From: Owenweeksia hongkongensis DSM 17368
GTDB lineage: Bacteria > Bacteroidota > Bacteroidia > Flavobacteriales > Schleiferiaceae
Direction of reading: 5' to 3'
NCBI GenBank assembly: GCA_945907425.1
Contig: CAMDTE010000006.1
Span: 1 to 39,915 of the forward strand
DNA length: 39,915 nt
The notes beneath the pieces are model-generated. The model searched no databases, was not told the DNA's origin, and saw only the letters and a list, made by a program, of their open reading frames with translations. Made by a program: the position numbers and the translations under genes. Positions within the stretch are counted from its first letter, which is position 1, and the number at the start of each line of letters is the position of its first letter. This document shows, one piece after another, positions 29,028-35,854 of the stretch.

Positions 29028-29606
29028 TTAAAAAGGAGAGTCGAAGGTTAACCAATCAGACCCTGCTTTGTCTTTGCTGCTGACCAACGGAAAAAAGGGG
29101 GTCCCGGCTAATCCTGGGTAAGAATACCAAGCTTTTTCCCAGGCAATGTCTAGCGTGGGGTCGCTGAAGTCTAGGCATCTCTCGTGTACAGGCGAGTAAA
29201 CTTGAGTGCATTTGTATCGAAAAATAGTATCGTCTTCCAATGTCAAAAAGCCATGCGCAAAGCCTGCGGGAATCCACAGCATGTTTTTTTTCTTTGCGTC
29301 AATGATTTCTCCGTACCAACGACCATAGGTTGGACTGTTTTTTCGAAGATCTAGTGCTACGTCGTACACTGCTCCGGCCGTTACGCTGACTAATTTTCCC
29401 TGGGCATTGGGAGGTACCTGAAAATGGAGACCTCTCAAAACGCCGCGTTTACTCATGCTCTCGTTGTCTTGAACAAAAGGTTCTGTTATCCCTTCGGCAG
29501 CAAAGTCGTTTTGGTTGAAGGCCTCAAAAAAATACCCTCTGTCATCGCCAAAAATACGCGGTTGAATAGACAAAAGGCCAGGGAGGGGAGTGGGTGTAGT
29601 CATCAT
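29028..29606 (-). CDS. rfbC: dTDP-4-dehydrorhamnose 3,5-epimerase
   Basis: RfbC makes the third step of dTDP-L-rhamnose synthesis, supplying sugar for surface polysaccharides. The 192-residue cupin protein contains RIFGDDRGYFFEAFN near the N-terminus, the catalytic-histidine motif RGLHFQ (His61), GAVYDVALDLRKNSPTYG, and FAHGFLTLEDDTIFRYKCT. The other rhamnose genes (rfbA, rfbB, rfbD) are not in the window, so it is a separated member of the pathway. Its ATG overlaps the upstream stop as ATGA (29603-29606), implying coupled translation; a second ATG follows immediately. Confidence 0.94.
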   Translation of the reverse strand: MMTTPTPLPGLLSIQPRIFGDDRGYFFEAFNQNDFAAEGITEPFVQDNESMSKRGVLRGLHFQVPPNAQGKLVSVTAGAVYDVALDLRKNSPTYGRWYGEIIDAKKKNMLWIPAGFAHGFLTLEDDTIFRYKCTQVYSPVHERCLDFSDPTLDIAWEKAWYSYPGLAGTPFFPLVSSKDKAGSDWLTFDSPF

Positions 29607-30412
29607 GATCGACAGAATGAAGCGGTGATTAGGGGATGCAGTTCTTGGACAATGCCAGGCGATCCGCTCAGTAGTTCTTGTTGAAACAATAAATCTCGGT
29701 CTGTTATTGCGTCCTTTCCAAAATCTAGAGATAGTCCGCCGGCTTCTCGCACAAGAACCAAGCCACCGGCAATATCCCAGGGGTGTAGGCCGACTTCAAA
29801 AAACGCATCGAATCGACCGCAAGCTACGTAGGCCAGATCTGTGGCTGCAGACCCTAAGCGTCGAACCCCTCTGGTTTTTCGCATACAGGCGTGCAGAACT
29901 TCCGTGTAGGCATCGAGCCGAGAAAAATCATAATAAGGGAAGCCGGTAGCAATCAGACTATCCGCTAAAACGACGGAAGATTTGACCGAAATAGGTTTTC
30001 CATTGCACGTGGCACCTTGTTGATCGATCCCGAGGAAATATTCGTCTTGGCCTAATTCATACACCACCCCAAGAATCAATCGGTCTGCATGCAACAAACC
30101 AACGCTGATAGCATAGGTGGGAATTCCGTGCATAAAATTGGTGGTACCATCTAAAGGGTCAATCACCCAATTGTACCCGCCCTTCTTTTCCTCGCCACTT
30201 CCTTCTTCGGCCATAAATCCAGCCGAGGGTATAATGCGCTGAAGCCCCTCTACCAATGCTTTTTCTGCTTCTTTGTCTACGTAACTCACCAAGGAATTGA
30301 GTGCTTTCGTTTCTATTTTATCCGACAAAAAGACTGCACTTTCTCCGCGGATAAAATCTCCTACGGGACGAATGACGGCCTCTATGGCCGTGCTTAATTC
30401 CAAAAGATTCAC
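29603..30412 (-). CDS. Inositol monophosphatase family protein
   Basis: The 269-residue enzyme belongs to the lithium-sensitive, magnesium-dependent phosphatase family, which includes inositol-1-phosphatase, CysQ and fructose bisphosphatase-like members. Metal ligands are visible: Glu69/Glu70 in FMAEEGSGEE, and Asp85 and Asp88 in WVIDPLDGTTNF; the second motif HPWDIAGGLVLVREAGG carries the distal aspartate. I start at GTG 30412, which overlaps the mtaB stop as GTGA; a longer frame to 30463 would run 55 bases into mtaB. The substrate cannot be fixed from sequence. A longer annotation starting further upstream would be an error in my view. Confidence 0.9.
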   Translation of the reverse strand: MNLLELSTAIEAVIRPVGDFIRGESAVFLSDKIETKALNSLVSYVDKEAEKALVEGLQRIIPSAGFMAEEGSGEEKKGGYNWVIDPLDGTTNFMHGIPTYAISVGLLHADRLILGVVYELGQDEYFLGIDQQGATCNGKPISVKSSVVLADSLIATGFPYYDFSRLDAYTEVLHACMRKTRGVRRLGSAATDLAYVACGRFDAFFEVGLHPWDIAGGLVLVREAGGLSLDFGKDAITDRDLLFQQELLSGSPGIVQELHPLITASFCRS

Positions 30413-31737
30413 GGGTGAGAGCTGTTGAAATGTTCCGCCTCGCAGGTTCCATCGGCGCGCCAAGTTCCTACTCTAATGTGTTCTACTGTATTGATTTTGC
30501 GCGAATCAAAAGGGGTGCTTAAGCGTATGTAGTTTTCTGAATACCCGTGAAGTCGTCCGTCCTTGTTGTCGGTTTCCCACAAGACCCTCCGGTGGGTTCC
30601 GATGTGTTTTTCATAAAATGCCCGCTGTTTCAGCGTGCTCAGTATGCGTAATCGGTTGTTGCGGGCTTTGCGCTCTGCTTGGGGAACAGTGCCGGGCAAA
30701 ACAATGGCTTCTGTGCGATCGCGCTCGGAGTAGGTAAAGACATGCAAATAACCAATGGGTAGGGATTCTAAAAAGGAGTAGGTCTCCAAAAACAATTCTT
30801 CCGTCTCGCCAGGAAAACCAACGATGACGTCCACCCCAATGCAGGCATCCGGCATCCTGTCCAAAATCCGGGACAATCGTTCTACGTACATCTCGCGTTG
30901 GTAACGTCTCTTCATCAAGGCGAGCAACACATTACTGCCGCTTTGCAAGGGGATATGAAAATGAGGAACAAACCTTTTGCTGGATGCGGTGAAATCAACG
31001 ATTTCATCTCGCAATAAATTGGGTTCTATGGATGAAATGCGAATCCTATCCAAGCCTTTGACCGTGTCTAGGGCCTGAATCAAATCCATAAAAGTATGCT
31101 CGTGGTGTTTGTTTCCCCCTTCTCCTTTGCCGTAATCGCCAATATTGACACCCGTCAATACCACCTCCTTGATGTCTTTTGTTACAATTTCATGCGCGTC
31201 GCTCAAGACTTTCTCCAGGGGTGCAGAGCGACTCACGCCACGCGCCAACGGGATGGTGCAATAGGTGCATTTGTAATCGCAACCGTCTTGAACCTTTAAA
31301 AAAGCGCGGGTTCGATCGCCCACACTGTAGGCGCTCGTAAATCGATCCACCTCTGTTATTTCACAGCTGTGAATTTCTGCGTGGGGTCTTTTTTCACTGT
31401 CCGACAAAAAACTGCGGAGGTTCATTTTTTCCTTGGCGCCCAATACCAAATCAACCCCCTCCATGGCGGCCACTTCGCTTGGCTTGAGTTGCGCAAAGCA
31501 ACCGGTTACGGCTATAAAAGCGCGGGGGTTTGCTTTCAAGGCCCGTCGAACAATGGTGCGACATTCCTTATCGGCTTGTTGCGTGACAGAACAGGTGTTG
31601 ATTACTACCACATCTGCTCCGTCTTTTATTTGTACTCTTAGAAATCCACCGTCTTGCAGATCTCGAGCCAAAGCAGAGCTCTCTGCAAAATTCAATTTAC
31701 AGCCCAAGGTGTGAAATGCTACCGTTTTTTGCGCCAT
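30409..31737 (-). CDS. mtaB: tRNA (N6-threonylcarbamoyladenosine37) methylthiotransferase MtaB
   Basis: MtaB adds a methylthio group to t6A37 in tRNAs reading ANN codons. The 442-residue protein has the three N-terminal cluster cysteines (Cys13 in TLGCKLN, Cys49 in NTCSVT, Cys80 in TGCFAQ), the radical SAM motif CDYKCTYC (Cys143, 147, 150) and a C-terminal TRAM-like region. TLGCKLN rather than the MiaB-type TxGCQMN supports MtaB. The frame runs 12 codons further upstream, but MAQKTVAFHTLGCK at 31737 is the natural start and lies five bases after a TACCTTTG box. It heads the run to the LOG gene. Confidence 0.94.
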   Translation of the reverse strand: MAQKTVAFHTLGCKLNFAESSALARDLQDGGFLRVQIKDGADVVVINTCSVTQQADKECRTIVRRALKANPRAFIAVTGCFAQLKPSEVAAMEGVDLVLGAKEKMNLRSFLSDSEKRPHAEIHSCEITEVDRFTSAYSVGDRTRAFLKVQDGCDYKCTYCTIPLARGVSRSAPLEKVLSDAHEIVTKDIKEVVLTGVNIGDYGKGEGGNKHHEHTFMDLIQALDTVKGLDRIRISSIEPNLLRDEIVDFTASSKRFVPHFHIPLQSGSNVLLALMKRRYQREMYVERLSRILDRMPDACIGVDVIVGFPGETEELFLETYSFLESLPIGYLHVFTYSERDRTEAIVLPGTVPQAERKARNNRLRILSTLKQRAFYEKHIGTHRRVLWETDNKDGRLHGYSENYIRLSTPFDSRKINTVEHIRVGTWRADGTCEAEHFNSSHP

Positions 31738-31742
31738 GCGTG

Positions 31743-31750
31743 CAAAGGTA
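31743..31750 (-). promoter_or_regulatory. Bacteroidota -7 box (TACCTTTG) before mtaB
   Basis: The minus strand reads TACCTTTG five bases before the mtaB ATG at 31737. It is separated by only five bases from the plus-strand copy at 31756-31763. Transcription would begin at or next to the start codon, so the mRNA would be nearly leaderless. Confidence 0.55.
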
Positions 31751-31755
31751 CGGAC

Positions 31756-31763
31756 TACCTTTG
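31756..31763 (+). promoter_or_regulatory. Bacteroidota -7 box (TACCTTTG) before the peptide-binding lipoprotein
   Basis: TACCTTTG lies four bases before the ATG at 31768. A TTTG at 31728-31731 is 24 bases upstream, a little far for the -33 element and inside mtaB. With the minus-strand box at 31743-31750 it forms a compact back-to-back promoter of only 30 bases between two start codons. Confidence 0.55.
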
Positions 31764-31767
31764 CCCT

Positions 31768-33402
31768 ATGCACCTCTTCCGCATACTCTTTGTGCTTGCC
31801 GTTCTGCTCATCGGTGTAGGTTGTGATTCCTCTGATGAAAGGGTAGATTCCCGTACTGTTTTCCGATACAACGAAGCCACGGGAATACCTACGCTAGATC
31901 CTGCCTTTGCTCGTGAGCAAGCGACAATATGGGCTGTAAAACATGTATTCAGCACACTGGTAGAGTTGGACTCAACACTGACTCCTCAACCATTGGTAGC
32001 GGCTTCTTGGAAACAGGAAGGGTTGCAATGGACCTTCTTCTTGCGCCAAGAGGTGTGGTTCCATCCCGGACCGGGGTTGCCAAAGGGTAGAAAATTGGTG
32101 GCTTCTGACGTGGTGTATTCGTACCGACGATTGGCAGATCCCGCCTTAGCGGCTCCCGGCGCTTGGGTATTGGAAAATGTAGATACTGTGTATGCACTTT
32201 CCGATTCCATCGTTGTAGTGAAAGTAAAAAAAGCCGGCCCTTCCCTTTTGGGGTTTTTAGCTATGGCCTATTGTTCTCTTGTCCCCAAAGAATCCGTGGA
32301 CGCCTTGGGAAATCAATTTGGTCAGCATCCCGTGGGAACCGGTCCCTTTGTCTTCAAACGATGGTTAACGGGAGAGAAATTGGTATTTCGCAAAAACAAC
32401 CGGTATTTTGAACGCGATGCAGAGGGGAAGTCATTGCCCTACCTGGAAGCCGTTTCTATTCGGTTTGTTCCGGATAGACAAGCCGCTTTTTTGTCTTATT
32501 TGAAAGGCGATTTTGATGTGGTCAATGGCTTGGATGGATCGTATAAGGATCAATTGTTTACCACCGCGGGCCAACTTCAACCCGGATTGGAAAAAAACCA
32601 CCGACTCCAAAAAGCGCCTTTTTTGAATACGGAATACTTGGCCATTGTGCAAGACAAGCCCAATCCCTTTTATCTACGAGATGTAAGGGTTCGAAAGGCC
32701 CTTTCCTTTGCCATTGATAGACCGGCCTTGGTTCGACATCTGAAAAACAACATAGGAATTCCTGCACACGGGGCCATGATTCCGGCGGGGTTAGAAGGAT
32801 TTCGCTCAGAAAAGGAATGGAAAAATCCATGGGTTCTTCGCAAAGATTCTGCCGTATATTTTCTTCGGGAAGTGGGCTTGGTAGACGCACAGGGTCAGTG
32901 GAAGAAGAAGTATCCCCCCCTTGTTTTGAGCACAGCAGAAACAGGCCGCGATGTGTGTGAGTTTATTCAGTCACAGTGGCAATCCGTGGGAGTTCCTTGC
33001 CGAATCGAGGTGTTGCCGGCAGCGGCCTTTAGAGAGTCAAAATCACAGGCAGGGCTAGGAATTTTTAAAGGTTCCTGGATTGCAGATTACCCAGATCCAG
33101 AAAATTACCTGAGCTTGTTTGATTCTCGACGGTGGACCCCAGCGGGTCCGAACTATACACGAACGGCTTCCGCAGTGTACGATTCCTGGCTCGATGCCTC
33201 CCTACGCGCTTCTACCCGTGAAGAACGCTTGCCTTATTTGTATGCGATGGAAGAGTGGGTGCACTCTCAGGTCGTCGTCATTCCACTGTGGTATGACGAG
33301 TCTGTGCGTGTGTTGAGAAAGAATATTCGCGGAGTGCCCAAACATCCTTTATTTTACCTTGACCTGCGCCGAGCTTACAAGGAGTCTCCCTCGATTCCGT
33401 AA
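31768..33402 (+). CDS. Peptide-type ABC transporter substrate-binding lipoprotein (SBP_bac_5 family)
   Basis: The 544-residue product has a lipoprotein signal (MHLFRILFVLAVLLIGVGC, lipidated cysteine at 19, followed by DSSDE). The body is of the OppA/DppA family: NEATGIPTLDPAFAREQATIWAVKHVFSTLVELD, then ALSFAIDRPALVRH, GAMIPAGLEGF and IADYPDPENYLSLF. It should bind peptides or a similar solute at the membrane. No permease or ATPase gene is beside it, so its transporter must lie elsewhere. I start at 31768; an upstream in-frame start lies inside mtaB and would destroy the signal peptide. The 3' end overlaps the convergent gene by 28 bases. Confidence 0.9.
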   Translation: MHLFRILFVLAVLLIGVGCDSSDERVDSRTVFRYNEATGIPTLDPAFAREQATIWAVKHVFSTLVELDSTLTPQPLVAASWKQEGLQWTFFLRQEVWFHPGPGLPKGRKLVASDVVYSYRRLADPALAAPGAWVLENVDTVYALSDSIVVVKVKKAGPSLLGFLAMAYCSLVPKESVDALGNQFGQHPVGTGPFVFKRWLTGEKLVFRKNNRYFERDAEGKSLPYLEAVSIRFVPDRQAAFLSYLKGDFDVVNGLDGSYKDQLFTTAGQLQPGLEKNHRLQKAPFLNTEYLAIVQDKPNPFYLRDVRVRKALSFAIDRPALVRHLKNNIGIPAHGAMIPAGLEGFRSEKEWKNPWVLRKDSAVYFLREVGLVDAQGQWKKKYPPLVLSTAETGRDVCEFIQSQWQSVGVPCRIEVLPAAAFRESKSQAGLGIFKGSWIADYPDPENYLSLFDSRRWTPAGPNYTRTASAVYDSWLDASLRASTREERLPYLYAMEEWVHSQVVVIPLWYDESVRVLRKNIRGVPKHPLFYLDLRRAYKESPSIP

Positions 33403-34439
33403 TCTACAAAAATGGGGTGATGATCGCTCCATCGCTGCTTGAAGGTGGTGTATTTCACAGCAACCCATGGTTTTTCAGCGAATACATGGTCAATACGAAG
33501 GGGCAACAGGGCCAATTTGGCGTATGAATTACCAAACCCTTTGCCTGCTTGCAAAAAAGCGTCTTCTGCTAAGCGAGAGGACTCACCGTAGACAAAGGAT
33601 GTAGGGGTGTCATTGAAGTCTCCCAGGAGGACTACGGGATGTTTGCTGCGTTGAGCGAATGCAATCACTTCGCCCATTTGTCGGGCCCGGATATATCCAG
33701 AACGGGCTAATCTGTACGCAATATCTCGTCCGTCCTTTATCCATTGATGCGATGCCGTAGAGTCGATGGGACTCAGTGTGGTGTATTTCTCGGGAACCAG
33801 AGACGTGGTGATCAAATGCACATTGATCAATCGAACGGTATCTCCTGCCGGAAGGGCTGCATCGGCCCATAAAAACCCACGATGCCCCGGATGACTTTCT
33901 GAAAAGGTATAAAACCCATGACGACCATAGGGTTTTTTACTGAAAAAGGCCAAGCCATAACCACCTTCTTCTTCCAATGCATACGGCCAGATGGTTTTTA
34001 AGCGCGGCGACAATTCGGTACGGTGCTCTTGCAATGCAATCAGCAAAGGGTCAGCGTTTTCTAAGCAAGAGAACATTCCTTCCTGTGTGGAGTTGAGCTG
34101 GGTCCATGTAGCATTTCTCCATCCATGAACGTTCCAAGTAGCGATGCGCCACAAAGGAGACTCGTTTCCTTCTCCGTGAAAAGTGATGACCCCTTTGTAT
34201 TGCGGATACATCACCACTAAGACCAAAACGCTTAAAAAGGCCCATGCTTTGAGTTGTGTCATCCAATACAACAGAAATCCCCCGTGCAATAACACAAAAA
34301 CAGGAGCTACGAGGCCCGCGAATCCCATAATAGACCCTCCCGTGGGCGCTACGTAAAAAGCGATGATACTAGGGATCGTCAGAAGTGTGGTGACCACGTG
34401 CCCTATAGCCATCAATGCGTGCAGTCCTTTGGGTTTCAT
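33375..34439 (-). CDS. Membrane-anchored endonuclease/exonuclease/phosphatase family protein
   Basis: The 354-residue protein has three N-terminal membrane spans (about 8-30, 37-60, 64-78), then a C-terminal endonuclease/exonuclease/phosphatase domain (about 95-354). Catalytic motifs are visible: Asn103 in IATWNVHG, Glu138 in LIALQEH, the INVHL segment, LLGDFNDTP and the terminal SDHHPIFVDY. The domain is probably outside the cytoplasm, and could act on nucleic acids or phosphodiesters of lipids or sugars; the substrate is not clear. It starts with an ATGA overlap on the rhomboid gene and is last of a five-gene run. Similar proteins next to rhomboids are frequent in Bacteroidota. Confidence 0.88.
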   Translation of the reverse strand: MKPKGLHALMAIGHVVTTLLTIPSIIAFYVAPTGGSIMGFAGLVAPVFVLLHGGFLLYWMTQLKAWAFLSVLVLVVMYPQYKGVITFHGEGNESPLWRIATWNVHGWRNATWTQLNSTQEGMFSCLENADPLLIALQEHRTELSPRLKTIWPYALEEEGGYGLAFFSKKPYGRHGFYTFSESHPGHRGFLWADAALPAGDTVRLINVHLITTSLVPEKYTTLSPIDSTASHQWIKDGRDIAYRLARSGYIRARQMGEVIAFAQRSKHPVVLLGDFNDTPTSFVYGESSRLAEDAFLQAGKGFGNSYAKLALLPLRIDHVFAEKPWVAVKYTTFKQRWSDHHPIFVDYGIEGDSL

Positions 34440-35161
34440 GCGCCGAGTTTGTCTAAAAAAGCTCTTTCATCGGGCTCTAAACTATCCAACCCAGTGGATT
34501 TCACCTTGTCTAAAACGGCATTCAACCGTGCGTTTGGATCGCGCAGTCCGTGCAAAACGGAGCGAGGCCTAGGTTTGGAGGAAAACAACGGCGTGGAAGG
34601 CCAAAAAGTACCACAGATTAATCCGGCCAGATGAGGCCATGCATTGCGGTGGTCTGCTACCGCGTAGACCCCTTCCATCAAAAACACGGCAGCCAACAAG
34701 ACCCACAACGGGAGGAAGCCAAAAAGGAATTTGACGCGGTGGCTCGGTTGCCTTTTCACGAGATGTGCAAAGACAGCCAAAACACCCGCTGAGCTTCCAA
34801 TCAGTGCGAAATCATCGGTTTTCCAAAACGAAGAAATCCAAAACAGCAAGCCTCCAGAGAGCAATCCTGCACAGAAGAGAATTCCGAATGATTTTTGATT
34901 ATGAACTACAGAACTCCAGGTACGGCCAATAAATTCCAGCAAAAGCACATTCCAAAAAACATGTACAAAATGAGCATGAAACCAACCGTAGCTGAGTAGC
35001 TTGGCGTAGTCTTGCGGAACCTTAGGAGCGCTGGTCAGAGCCATTGCTTGCGTTAAATCAATACCCACATAGGTGAGCAGCCACTGAACAATGAAGATCG
35101 CCAGTAAAATGACTACCAACGCATCGGAGGGTGTGTTAAGATGTTGGCGAATCCAGGTCAT
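34436..35161 (-). CDS. Rhomboid family intramembrane serine protease, with C-terminal extension
   Basis: This 241-residue protein has about six membrane spans and the rhomboid catalytic set: His67-x3-Asn71 (HVFWN, oxyanion side), the serine motif GSSAG (122-126, nucleophile Ser124), and His167 in WPHLAG. After the last span comes a cytoplasmic tail of about 55 residues ending in a helical module (ARLNAVLDKVKSTGLDSLEPDERAFLDKL) seen in Bacteroidota rhomboids. I prefer the ATG at 35161 (MTWIRQHLNTPSD), which leaves 14 bases after the upstream stop; an ATG at 35203 would overlap it by 28 bases. It is the second of two tandem rhomboid genes. Confidence 0.88.
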   Translation of the reverse strand: MTWIRQHLNTPSDALVVILLAIFIVQWLLTYVGIDLTQAMALTSAPKVPQDYAKLLSYGWFHAHFVHVFWNVLLLEFIGRTWSSVVHNQKSFGILFCAGLLSGGLLFWISSFWKTDDFALIGSSAGVLAVFAHLVKRQPSHRVKFLFGFLPLWVLLAAVFLMEGVYAVADHRNAWPHLAGLICGTFWPSTPLFSSKPRPRSVLHGLRDPNARLNAVLDKVKSTGLDSLEPDERAFLDKLGA

Positions 35162-35175
35162 CAAGGAACGCGAGC

Positions 35176-35853
35176 TTAAAAGCGAAATGCATTTTTTCGC
35201 CAATATCGAATCAAGAGGAACCCAAAGAGCATACCTCCCAAATGGGCGAAATGGGCCACCGCACTATTGCTTTTTGTAATTCCCAATACCAACTCCAACA
35301 CGCCGTATATAATCACAAAGTACTTGGCTTTGATGGGCAACAAAAAATACACATAAATTTCTTGGTTGGGAAAGGTCATGCCATAGGCCAATAACAGCCC
35401 AAAAATAGCTCCCGAAGCCCCTACCACTGGGGAATAGAGGAGTTGCCCAAGCGCATTCGCGGAAAAACCCCCTGAGAGTGCGCCTGCTTCCGTTAAAGCA
35501 TGGTATTGAAAGGCATTTACGCCCATATGCAAAAGAGCTGCCCCGAGACCCGTGGCAAAATAATAGGTTAAAAACCGTTGAGGTCCCCAGTAATTTTCCA
35601 TAGGGGAGCCAAACATCCACAAGGCCAACATATTGAAAAGCAGGTGTTCAAAATTTCCGTGCATGAACATGTGCGTCACCAATTGATAGGGTCGGAAATA
35701 CTCGGAATAAGGGAAAAACAAGCCCAATTCGTGGATCAAATCGATGCCCATTTGTTGGAATACAACGGTGGCAAAAAATAGTAACCCGTTGATTATGAGT
35801 AAATTTTTTACAACGATTGGTAAAAACGAAAATCGAGAAGGGCGATAAACCAT
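35176..35853 (-). CDS. Rhomboid family intramembrane serine protease
   Basis: The 225-residue membrane protein has the full catalytic set: HGNFEHLLFNM with His70 and Asn74, the serine motif GASGA (145-149, nucleophile Ser147) and His204 in HFAHLGGML. Six spans are predicted and there is no extra domain. Its sequence is clearly different from the neighbouring rhomboid (GASGA against GSSAG, and no C-terminal tail), so the pair is an old duplication or two lineages rather than a recent copy. It begins one base after the mutL stop (TAG) and is probably cotranscribed with mutL. Substrates are unknown. Confidence 0.92.
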   Translation of the reverse strand: MVYRPSRFSFLPIVVKNLLIINGLLFFATVVFQQMGIDLIHELGLFFPYSEYFRPYQLVTHMFMHGNFEHLLFNMLALWMFGSPMENYWGPQRFLTYYFATGLGAALLHMGVNAFQYHALTEAGALSGGFSANALGQLLYSPVVGASGAIFGLLLAYGMTFPNQEIYVYFLLPIKAKYFVIIYGVLELVLGITKSNSAVAHFAHLGGMLFGFLLIRYWRKNAFRF

Positions 35854-35854
35854 A

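Noticed and set aside
31654-31767. Upstream in-frame extension of the peptide-binding lipoprotein
   Set aside because: It runs inside mtaB on the other strand and would bury the lipoprotein signal peptide; the ATG at 31768 fits both signal peptide and promoter box.
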